A DNA stretch of 11,194 nucleotides, taken from positions 1 to 11,194 of the forward strand of contig JAEWQZ010000227.1 in assembly GCA_023460255.1 (NCBI GenBank), given 5' to 3'. The position numbers and the translations under genes are program-made. The stretch comes from Actinomycetes bacterium. GTDB taxonomy: Bacteria > Actinomycetota > Actinomycetes > Actinomycetales > Cellulomonadaceae. The notes beneath the pieces were generated by a model. It was not told where the DNA came from. It made no database searches and saw only the letters and a list, made by a program, of their open reading frames with translations. Position 1 is the stretch's first letter, and each line of letters starts with the position of its first letter. Shown piece by piece: positions 6,361 to 11,194 of the stretch.

Positions 6361-6396
6361 ACCGTCCAGGGCTGAGGACCTCGGCCCGGAGATAGG
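6361..6396 (+). repeat. 36-bp direct repeat, copy 2 (non-coding copy of rplK 3' end)
   Basis: Non-coding second copy of the rplK terminal codons, stop and immediate downstream sequence, offset 94 bp from copy 1. Its start also pairs with the sequence before it: CTGGACG (6346-6352) and CGTCCAG (6363-6369) form a 7-bp stem. The flanks outside the 36 bp do not match copy 1. Confidence 0.95.
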
Positions 6397-6407
6397 GCAC
6401 CAGAACC

Positions 6408-6448
6408 CCCGGGCACCCGCCCGGGTAGTGGGAGGGCCGCGCTGGCCC
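6408..6448 (+). promoter_or_regulatory. Two consecutive hairpins in the rplA leader
   Basis: CCCGGGC and GCCCGGG (6408-6414, 6419-6425) form a 7-bp stem with ACCC loop. GGGCC and GGCCC (6434-6438, 6444-6448) form a second stem 8 nt later. The rplA ribosome site AAGGAG (6466-6471) lies just beyond and is left free. L1 regulates its own operon by binding mRNA in many bacteria, so this gap could hold an L1 site, but I cannot match it to a known L1 motif by eye. Confidence 0.45.
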
Positions 6449-6479
6449 GCACCACGACTGCTGACAAGGAGATGAGCAG

Positions 6480-7199
6480 ATGGCACAGCGCAGCAAGGCG
6501 TACCGCGCCGCCGCTGAGAAGATCGACAGGTCGCGGCTCTACGCGCCGCTCGAGGCGATCCGCCTCGCGAAGGCGACGTCCGTGACGAAGTACGACGCGA
6601 CGATCGAGGTGGCGTTCCGCCTCGGCGTCGACCCCCGCAAGGCCGACCAGATGGTCCGCGGCACCGTCAACCTGCCGCACGGCACCGGCAAGACCGCCCG
6701 CGTGCTGGTCTTCGCCGTCGGCGACCGGGCCGAGCAGGCCATCGCCGCGGGTGCCGACGAGGTCGGCGGGGACGAGCTGATCGAGAAGGTCGCCGCCGGC
6801 TACACGGACTTCGACGCCGCCGTCGCGACGCCGGACCTCATGGGCAAGGTCGGTCGACTGGGCAAGGTGCTGGGCCCGCGCGGCCTCATGCCGAACCCCA
6901 AGACCGGCACCGTCACGATGGACGTCGCGAAGGCCGTGTCCGACATCAAGGGCGGCAAGATCGAGTTCCGCGTCGACAAGCACGCGAACCTGCACTTCAT
7001 CATCGGCAAGGCGTCGTTCGAGGACCAGGCCCTGGTCGAGAACTACGCGGCCGCCCTGGAGGAGGTGCTCCGGCTCAAGCCGGCCGCGTCCAAGGGCCGC
7101 TACGTGCTCAAGGCGTTCATCGCCTCGAGCATGGGCCCGAGCGTCCCGCTCGACCCGAACCGCACCCGCAACCTCATGGTCGAGGAGGACGTCGCCTGA
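6480..7199 (+). CDS. rplA: 50S ribosomal protein L1
   Basis: Forms the mobile L1 arm that helps release deacylated tRNA from the E site, and commonly represses its own operon by binding mRNA. It is 239 aa, normal length. The L1 signature GKVLGPRGLMPNPKTGT spans 128-144. The N-terminal part (about 1-66) and C-terminal part (about 158-239) form domain I, and the middle (67-157) forms domain II. The ATG at 6480 has AAGGAG at 6466-6471 with 8-nt spacing, the strongest ribosome site in the block. It ends the rplK-rplA unit: a 15-bp terminator hairpin follows 20 nt after its stop. Confidence 0.98.
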   Translation: MAQRSKAYRAAAEKIDRSRLYAPLEAIRLAKATSVTKYDATIEVAFRLGVDPRKADQMVRGTVNLPHGTGKTARVLVFAVGDRAEQAIAAGADEVGGDELIEKVAAGYTDFDAAVATPDLMGKVGRLGKVLGPRGLMPNPKTGTVTMDVAKAVSDIKGGKIEFRVDKHANLHFIIGKASFEDQALVENYAAALEEVLRLKPAASKGRYVLKAFIASSMGPSVPLDPNRTRNLMVEEDVA

Positions 7200-7219
7200 C
7201 GTCGCCCCTCGCCCGATGC

Positions 7220-7254
7220 CGGAGGCCCGGACCGCCCGTCGGTCCGGGCCTCCG
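7220..7254 (+). terminator. Intrinsic-type terminator after rplA
   Basis: A perfect 15-bp stem joins 7220-7234 to 7240-7254 around a 5-nt loop (CCCGT). The stem is very GC-rich. The T-run after it is poor (tcatgtgtg), as is usual in high-GC actinobacteria. It separates rplK-rplA from rplJ-rplL. Confidence 0.88.
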
Positions 7255-7442
7255 TCATGTGTGCCGCCCGGCGTCCGTCCACGCCGTCCCAGGGCAACGG
7301 ACGGTTGTTCTCGTTCGAGCGAGTGCGCGTCCGACGAGCAACGGTTGCTCGACGGGCCACGGTTGCTCGACGAGCAACGGTTGCTCGACGGGCCACGGTT
7401 GTCCGAAGGGCGGGGCCGGATGCGTCAGGTGGGCCTGCAGAT
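7255..7442. other. Non-coding gap between rplA terminator and rplJ promoter
   Basis: No credible gene lies here. The stretch holds the 18-bp repeat array described separately and a degenerate, possibly related segment upstream (about 7296-7313, containing acggttgttctcg). Reading frames stay open on both strands only because the repeat length is a multiple of three. Confidence 0.6.
7334..7405. repeat. Array of four 18-bp palindromic repeats in A-B-A-B order
   Basis: Unit A, ACGAGCAACGGTTGCTCG, occurs at 7334-7351 and identically at 7370-7387. Unit B, ACGGGCCACGGTTGCTCG, occurs at 7352-7369, and a variant ending TTGTCCG at 7388-7405. Unit A contains the palindrome CGAGCAAC-G-GTTGCTCG (7335-7351, 7371-7387). 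The B-A junction makes a further one, GTTGCTCG-A-CGAGCAAC (7362-7378). The array ends 37 bp upstream of the rplJ -35 element. It may be a protein-binding array or a minisatellite; its function is unknown. Confidence 0.92.
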
Positions 7443-7472
7443 TTGGGCCCCGCCGCGCGCGTCGCGTACTCT
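7443..7472 (+). promoter_or_regulatory. Candidate promoter for rplJ-rplL
   Basis: TTGGGC (7443-7448) and TACTCT (7467-7472) are 18 bp apart. Transcription would start near 7479, just ahead of the L10-type leader. The strong terminator at 7220-7254 upstream implies that rplJ needs its own promoter, which supports this reading. Confidence 0.6.
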
Positions 7473-7587
7473 GGGCGACGCCCAAGACCGCAGGTCGTCG
7501 GCTGCCCCTCGGGGAGCCACCGAAGTCCCGCTCCGGCGGAGGCCCGCGCAGGCGAGTGATTCGAGGTGCGGCGCTGGCCGTGCCCCC

Positions 7588-7612
7588 GAGCCCCGCGCCT
7601 GCGCCGGGGCTC
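7588..7612 (+). terminator. Terminator-like hairpin (attenuator) in the rplJ leader
   Basis: GAGCCCCG (7588-7595) pairs with CGGGGCTC (7605-7612) around the 9-nt loop CGCCTGCGC (7596-7604). The whole loop is the exact complement of GCGCAGGCG at 7546-7554. The upstream segment could therefore form a pseudoknot with it or an alternative fold. Only a weak pyrimidine stretch follows. An attenuation role is inferred. Confidence 0.6.
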
Positions 7613-7627
7613 TCGTCATGAGTGGAC

Positions 7628-7660
7628 CCGGTGGTCCGGCGCCTGCGGCACCACCACCGG
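7628..7660 (+). promoter_or_regulatory. Hairpin abutting the rplJ ribosome-binding site
   Basis: CCGGTGGT (7628-7635) pairs with ACCACCGG (7653-7660), an 8-bp stem whose last two G residues are the first two of the GGAAGG Shine-Dalgarno (7659-7664). Folding would partly occlude ribosome entry, a plausible translational control step for L10/L12. The pairing is directly seen; the role is inferred. Confidence 0.45.
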
Positions 7661-7670
7661 AAGGATCGAC

Positions 7671-8198
7671 ATGGCGAGGCCTGACAAGGCAGCCGCGGTC
7701 GCCGAGCTCACCGAGCGGTTCCGTACCGCGAACGCGGTCGTGCTCACCGAGTACCGCGGACTGAGCGTCGCCCAGCTGAAGACGCTGCGGCGCTCGCTCG
7801 GCGGCAACGCCACCTACGCCGTGGTGAAGAACACGCTGTCCGCCATCGCGGCGCGCGAGGCGGGTGTCGAGGGCTTCGACGCCCAGCTCGCCGGCCCGTC
7901 CGCGATCGCCTTCGTCACCGGTGACCCGGTGGAGGTGGCCAAGGGCCTGCGTGACTTCGCCAAGGCCAACCCCCAGCTCGTGGTGAAGGGCGGCGTGCTC
8001 GACGGCCGCCTCGTCACCGCTGCTGACATCACGACCCTCGCCGACCTCGAGTCGCGTGAGGTCCTGCTGGCCAAGGCGGCCGGCGCCATGAAGGCGAAGC
8101 TCTACCAGGCCGCCTACATGTTCACCGCGAACACGGCCCAGGCCGTGCGCACCATCGACGCCCTGCGCGAGAAGCGGGCCACCGAGCAGGCGGCCTGA
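7671..8198 (+). CDS. rplJ: 50S ribosomal protein L10
   Basis: Anchors the L7/L12 dimers to the ribosome as the stalk base and represses rplJL translation when in excess. It is 175 aa, normal length. The N-terminal rRNA-binding domain starts MARPDKAAAVAELTERF and carries the family motif VVLTEYRGLSVAQL (23-36) and YAVVKNTL (49-56). The C-terminal helix (about 136-175) is the L12-binding spine. The ATG at 7671 has GGAAGG (7659-7664) 6 nt upstream. The frame is open further upstream to 7566, but that part would lie in the leader hairpins and has no family similarity. rplL follows after 66 bp in the same unit. Confidence 0.98.
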   Translation: MARPDKAAAVAELTERFRTANAVVLTEYRGLSVAQLKTLRRSLGGNATYAVVKNTLSAIAAREAGVEGFDAQLAGPSAIAFVTGDPVEVAKGLRDFAKANPQLVVKGGVLDGRLVTAADITTLADLESREVLLAKAAGAMKAKLYQAAYMFTANTAQAVRTIDALREKRATEQAA

Positions 8199-8264
8199 CG
8201 GCCCTCTGCGTCCGAACCACCGACACCTGCGCACCGTCGCGGGGCACACGAAAGGAACGCCACC

Positions 8265-8654
8265 ATGGCGAAGCTCACCACCGACGAGCTGATCGAGGCC
8301 TTCAAGGAGCTCACCCTCATCGAGCTCTCCGAGTTCGTGAAGAAGTTCGAGGAGGTCTTCGAGGTCACGGCTGCCGCGCCGGTCGCGGCCGTCGCGGCCG
8401 CCCCGGCCGGCGGCGCCGCCGCCGCCGAGGAGGTCGAGGAGAAGTCGGAGTTCGACGTCGTCCTCGAGGCCGCCGGCGACAAGAAGATCCAGGTCATCAA
8501 GGAGGTGCGCGCGCTCACCAGCCTCGGTCTGAAGGAGGCCAAGGACCTGGTCGACGGCGCGCCCAAGCCCGTCCTCGAGGGCGTCAACAAGGAGACCGCG
8601 GAGAAGGCCAAGGCGCAGCTCGAGGGCGCCGGCGCCACCGTCACCCTCAAGTGA
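8265..8654 (+). CDS. rplL: 50S ribosomal protein L7/L12
   Basis: Stalk protein present in several copies that recruits and stimulates translation GTPases (EF-Tu, EF-G, IF2). It is 129 aa. The N-terminal dimerisation and L10-binding domain (1-34) is followed by an Ala/Pro/Gly hinge (36-55) and a globular C-terminal domain (about 60-129) with the conserved KKIQVIKEVRALTSLGLKEAKDLVDGAPKPV run, which contacts the factors. The ATG at 8265 has AAAGGA a few bases upstream. Codon use is strongly biased to GAG, AAG and CTC, as expected for a very highly expressed gene. A strong terminator follows 20 nt after the stop. Confidence 0.98.
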   Translation: MAKLTTDELIEAFKELTLIELSEFVKKFEEVFEVTAAAPVAAVAAAPAGGAAAAEEVEEKSEFDVVLEAAGDKKIQVIKEVRALTSLGLKEAKDLVDGAPKPVLEGVNKETAEKAKAQLEGAGATVTLK

Positions 8655-8673
8655 CCCCTGCCTGACCTGCTCG

Positions 8674-8711
8674 ACGAGAGGGCCCGTACCCACGGGGGCG
8701 GGCCCTCTCGT
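8674..8711 (+). terminator. Intrinsic-type terminator after rplL
   Basis: A perfect 13-bp stem joins 8674-8686 to 8699-8711 around a 12-nt loop. The stem is GC-rich and no U-tract follows. A second compact hairpin, GGCCTCC / GGAGGCC with a 4-nt loop, lies 12 bp downstream (8724-8741) and may back it up. It separates rplJL from rpoB, which has its own promoter. Confidence 0.87.
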
Positions 8712-8723
8712 GCGCATCGGCGG

Positions 8724-8741
8724 GGCCTCCGTCCGGAGGCC
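8724..8741. other. Second compact hairpin downstream of the rplL terminator
   Basis: GGCCTCCG and CGGAGGCC (8724-8731, 8734-8741) are perfect inverted arms with a 2-bp centre, giving a 7-bp stem with a 4-nt loop in RNA. It is likely an auxiliary terminator or a DNA palindrome upstream of the rpoB promoter. Confidence 0.55.
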
Positions 8742-8862
8742 TCCGCTCGCAGGGTGAGCAGAACTCTCCGGAGCCCGCGACATCGAGCGGCCACAGGGTG
8801 GCGGATGGTGCGGCGTGGAGGCGCGTTCGTCAAGGGGGCGCGCCCGGCGACCCTGAGGCTCG
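8742..8862. other. Gap upstream of the rpoB promoter
   Basis: No gene, repeat or strong hairpin is seen between the second hairpin after rplL and the rpoB -35 element. It may hold upstream binding sites that I cannot recognise. Confidence 0.5.
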
Positions 8863-8892
8863 TTGGACAGGGCTGGTCAGACTGAGTACGCT
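8863..8892 (+). promoter_or_regulatory. rpoB promoter
   Basis: TTGGAC (8863-8868) and TACGCT (8887-8892) are 18 bp apart. The -10 runs into CTAGCGCTTTGCGCTGG (8891-8907), resembling the sequence found around rpoB start sites in Streptomyces and other actinobacteria. AGCGC-TTT-GCGCT (8893-8905) is a perfect short inverted repeat lying over the expected start point near 8899. Confidence 0.7.
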
Positions 8893-8898
8893 AGCGCT

Positions 8899-9077
8899 TT
8901 GCGCTGGCTTGTGCCCGTACCCCTCATCCGCCCTTCGGTCCCGAGCGCTGCCCGGGTGCCGAACCGATCGTCATGGGCTCGTGACGGTCGCCCACCCGCT
9001 CCGGTGGGACGGGGCAGACGAGCAGGGTAGGCCCGGGCGCGGCGCGCGTGCACACGATCCGCAGGGAAGGACCCCTC
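8899..9077 (+). promoter_or_regulatory. Untranslated leader of rpoB (about 180 nt)
   Basis: The leader from the predicted start to the TTG contains a clear hairpin, CCCACC (8991-8996) with GGTGGG (9003-9008) and a 6-nt loop, and GC-rich sequence before the ribosome site GGGAAGG (9064-9070). A very short ATG-GGC-TCG-TGA frame (8973-8984) lies inside it with no clear ribosome site. A regulatory role is possible but not shown by sequence alone. Confidence 0.5.
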
Positions 9078-11194
9078 TTGGCTGCCTCGCGCACCCCTTC
9101 TGCACCGACCGCCGACGCCATTGCGAACCGCACAGCATCGCCCCGCATCTCCTTCGCCAAGATCCACGAGCCCCTCGAGGTCCCGGACCTCCTGGGCCTG
9201 CAGACGGAGTCCTTCGACTGGCTCCTGGGCAACCAGGCATGGCAGGACCGGGTGGCCGCCGCCGTCGAGGCCGGGCGCAACGACGTCCCGACCTCCTCGG
9301 GCCTGGAGGAGATCTTCGAGGAGATCTCCCCGATCGAGGACTTCGGCGGGAGCATGTCGCTCTCCTTCCGTGACCACCGCTTCGAGCCGCCGAAGTACAC
9401 GCCGGAGGAGTGCAAGGAGAAGGACTTCACCTACGCCGCGCCCCTCTTCGTCACCGCCGAGTTCGTCAACTACACGACGGGCGAGATCAAGAGCCAGACG
9501 GTGTTCATGGGCGAGTTCCCGCTGATGACCGAGCGCGGCACGTTCATCATCAACGGCACGGAGCGCGTCGTCGTCAGCCAGCTCGTGCGGTCCCCGGGCG
9601 TCTACTTCGAGCGGACCGCCGACAAGACCTCCGACAAGGACGTCTTCACGGCCAAGATCATCCCGAGCCGTGGTGCGTGGCTCGAGTTCGAGATCGACAA
9701 GCGCGACGCGGTCGGCGTGCGCGTGGACCGCAAGCGCAAGCAGTCGGTGACGGTCTTCCTCAAGGCGCTCGGCATGACGGAGGAGGAGATCCGCGAGGCT
9801 TTCGCGGACCTGCCCGTCGTCCTCGAGACCCTCGAGAAGGACCACGTCCACACCGAGGACGAGGCGCTGCTGGACATCTACCGGAAGATCCGCCCGGGCG
9901 AGCCGCCGACCATCGAGGCCGGCCGCGCGCTGCTGGACAACTTCTACTTCAACTCCAAGCGCTACGACCTGGCCAAGGTCGGCCGGTACAAGGTCAACAA
10001 GAAGCTGGGCCTCGACGCCCCGCTCACGGACTCGGTGCTCACCCGCGGCGACGTCGTCGCGACGATCCGCTACCTCGCGGCCCTGCACGCCGAGCTGACG
10101 ACCCTGCCCGGCAAGCGCGGCGACGAGGTCGTGGACGTGCGCGTCGAGACCGACGACATCGACCACTTCGGCAACCGCCGCATCCGCGCCGTCGGCGAGC
10201 TCATCCAGAACCAGGTCCGCACGGGCCTGTCCCGGATGGAGCGCGTCGTCCGCGAGCGGATGACCACCCAGGACGTCGAGGCGATCACGCCCCAGACGCT
10301 GATCAACATCCGGCCGGTCGTGGCGAGCATCAAGGAGTTCTTCGGGACCTCCCAGCTCAGCCAGTTCATGGACCAGAACAACCCGCTCGCGGGCCTGACG
10401 CACAAGCGCCGCCTGTCCGCGCTGGGCCCCGGCGGCCTGTCCCGCGACCGCGCGGGCATGGAGGTCCGCGACGTGCACACGTCGCACTACGGCCGCATGT
10501 GCCCGATCGAGACCCCTGAGGGCCCGAACATCGGCCTCATCGGCTCGCTGGCCACCTACGGCCGGATCAACCCGTTCGGGTTCGTCGAGACGCCGTACCG
10601 CAAGGTCACCAAGGGTCGCGTCACGGACGAGGTCCACTACCTGACGGCCGACGACGAGGACAACTACGTCATCGCGCAGGCGAACGCCCCGCTGACCGAC
10701 AAGGGCCACTTCGCCGAGGACGCCGTGCTCGTGCGCACCAAGGGCGGCGAGGTCGAGCTGGTCCCGCCGGACCAGGTGGACTACATGGACGTCTCGCCGC
10801 GACAGATGGTCTCCGTCGCGACGGCGATGATCCCGTTCCTCGAGCACGACGACGCCAACCGTGCCCTCATGGGCGCGAACATGCAGCGCCAGGCCGTGCC
10901 GCTCGTGCGGGCCGAGGCCCCGCTGGTCGGCACCGGCATGGAGCGGCGCGCCGCCGTCGACGCCGGTGACGTGGTCGTGGCCACCAAGCCGGGCGTCGTC
11001 ACCGAGGTCTCCGCAGACCTCGTGACCGTCGCGAACGACGACGGCACGACGACGACCTACCGGGTCGCGAAGTTCCGCCGCTCGAACCAGGGCACGTCCT
11101 ACAACCAGCGCGTGCTGGCGGACGAGGGTGACCGGGTCGAGGTCGGCTCCGTGCTCGCCGACGGCCCCGCCACGGACGACGGCGAGCTCGCACT
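9078..11194 (+). CDS. rpoB: DNA-directed RNA polymerase beta subunit (partial, C-terminus outside window)
   Basis: Catalytic beta subunit of RNA polymerase, forming one jaw of the active-site cleft and the rifampicin pocket. The first 705 residues are visible, from about 1150-1170 in actinobacteria. The N-terminal region ISFAKIHEPLEVPDLLGLQTESFDWLL is typical, and RSPGVYF lies at 171-177. The rifampicin region is wild type: SQLSQFMDQNNPLAGLTHKR then RLSALG, with D432, H442 and S447 matching E. coli D516, H526 and S531, and I488 matching I572, so no classical resistance change is seen. The start is TTG at 9078 with GGGAAGG 7 nt upstream, giving the N-terminus (M)AASRTPSAP. No upstream ATG or GTG in frame has comparable support. 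rpoC probably follows outside the window. A promoter at 8863-8892 drives it. Confidence 0.98.
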   Translation, partial: MAASRTPSAPTADAIANRTASPRISFAKIHEPLEVPDLLGLQTESFDWLLGNQAWQDRVAAAVEAGRNDVPTSSGLEEIFEEISPIEDFGGSMSLSFRDHRFEPPKYTPEECKEKDFTYAAPLFVTAEFVNYTTGEIKSQTVFMGEFPLMTERGTFIINGTERVVVSQLVRSPGVYFERTADKTSDKDVFTAKIIPSRGAWLEFEIDKRDAVGVRVDRKRKQSVTVFLKALGMTEEEIREAFADLPVVLETLEKDHVHTEDEALLDIYRKIRPGEPPTIEAGRALLDNFYFNSKRYDLAKVGRYKVNKKLGLDAPLTDSVLTRGDVVATIRYLAALHAELTTLPGKRGDEVVDVRVETDDIDHFGNRRIRAVGELIQNQVRTGLSRMERVVRERMTTQDVEAITPQTLINIRPVVASIKEFFGTSQLSQFMDQNNPLAGLTHKRRLSALGPGGLSRDRAGMEVRDVHTSHYGRMCPIETPEGPNIGLIGSLATYGRINPFGFVETPYRKVTKGRVTDEVHYLTADDEDNYVIAQANAPLTDKGHFAEDAVLVRTKGGEVELVPPDQVDYMDVSPRQMVSVATAMIPFLEHDDANRALMGANMQRQAVPLVRAEAPLVGTGMERRAAVDAGDVVVATKPGVVTEVSADLVTVANDDGTTTTYRVAKFRRSNQGTSYNQRVLADEGDRVEVGSVLADGPATDDGELA

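Larger units (their letters stand above)
7480..7670 (+). ncRNA. rplJ leader RNA (L10-type autoregulatory leader)
   Basis: This 190-nt leader opens with CCCAAGACCGCAGGTCGTCG (7481-7500), which resembles the conserved L10-binding element of actinobacterial rplJ leaders, and continues with several hairpins, including GGCT/AGCC around CCCC/GGGG (7500-7518). In such leaders the L10-L12 complex binds mRNA to repress rplJL. The leader also has a terminator-like hairpin (7588-7612) and a hairpin against the ribosome site (7628-7660). Assignment to the L10 leader family is by resemblance and position and was not searched. Confidence 0.65.

Noticed and set aside
6267..6396. Phage or integrative element attachment sites (att direct repeats at a gene 3' end)
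   Set aside because: The repeats enclose only 58 bp, with no integrase or cargo, so an element is not present. A long-lost element cannot be excluded but has no support.
7334..7405. A CRISPR array
   Set aside because: Units are only 18 bp, abut each other with no unique spacers, and no cas genes are near.
7100..7559. Open frames on both strands with repeated hexapeptides (such as ATVARR) across the 18-bp array
   Set aside because: The repeat length is divisible by three, so any stop-free unit stays open on repetition. There is no ribosome site, no family similarity and overlap with rplA on one side, so a protein is unlikely.
7566..7670. A longer rplJ starting at 7566
   Set aside because: The extra 35 residues are not L10-like and the region is filled with leader hairpins. 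The ATG at 7671 has a proper ribosome site and the standard L10 N-terminus.
10344..10541. Rifampicin-resistance changes in rpoB
   Set aside because: The residues equivalent to E. coli 516, 526, 531 and 572 are all wild type.
8877..10847. A 656-residue open frame on the minus strand under rpoB
   Set aside because: It is the complement of unmistakable rpoB codons and shows no recognisable domain, so it is a shadow of a high-GC gene.

Overview
The window is very GC-rich DNA, about 70% by eye. It carries the conserved core block tRNA-Trp, secE, nusG, rplK, rplA, rplJ, rplL, rpoB, with an AspC-type aminotransferase divergent from secE. This gene order, GTG and TTG starts, an acidic extension on NusG and a CTAGCGCTTTGCGCT-type element at the rpoB promoter all point to a high-GC actinobacterium. 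A Micrococcales member near Cellulomonas, Cellulosimicrobium or Isoptericola is likely, but this is inferred from resemblance, not from a search.

Left half, minus strand (1-4303): a PLP-dependent aminotransferase (3086-4303) is followed by a tight three-gene set: ABC ATPase (2030-2995), ABC-2 permease (1167-2033, sharing an ATGA overlap) and a NarL-family sensor histidine kinase (1-1141) cut by the window edge. A response regulator probably lies beyond the edge. The arrangement resembles B. subtilis YvfRS-YvfTU and LnrLMN-LnrJK, where a two-component system controls a drug or lipid-stress ABC exporter. A nested set of inverted repeats sits in the 90-bp gap before the ATPase.

Right half, plus strand (4377-11194): a candidate promoter at 4377-4406 serves tRNA-Trp, secE and nusG. 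rplK and rplA follow, and a strong hairpin terminator (7220-7254) closes that unit. rplJ and rplL form a second unit with its own promoter (7443-7472) and an L10-type leader holding a terminator-like hairpin, closed by a second strong terminator (8674-8711). rpoB starts a third unit with its own promoter (8863-8892), a leader of about 180 nt and a TTG start; it runs off the right edge with a wild-type rifampicin-binding region. Together these genes build the Sec channel, the NusG elongation factor, the ribosomal stalk and L1 arm, and RNA polymerase.

The coding content is ordinary housekeeping plus one exporter/sensor set. I see no mobile element, CRISPR array or novel multigene system. The unusual signals are non-coding: an A-B-A-B array of 18-bp palindromic repeats upstream of the rplJ promoter, a 36-bp duplication of the rplK 3' end in the rplK-rplA gap, a terminator loop fully complementary to upstream leader RNA in the rplJ leader, and the nested palindromes ahead of the ABC operon.
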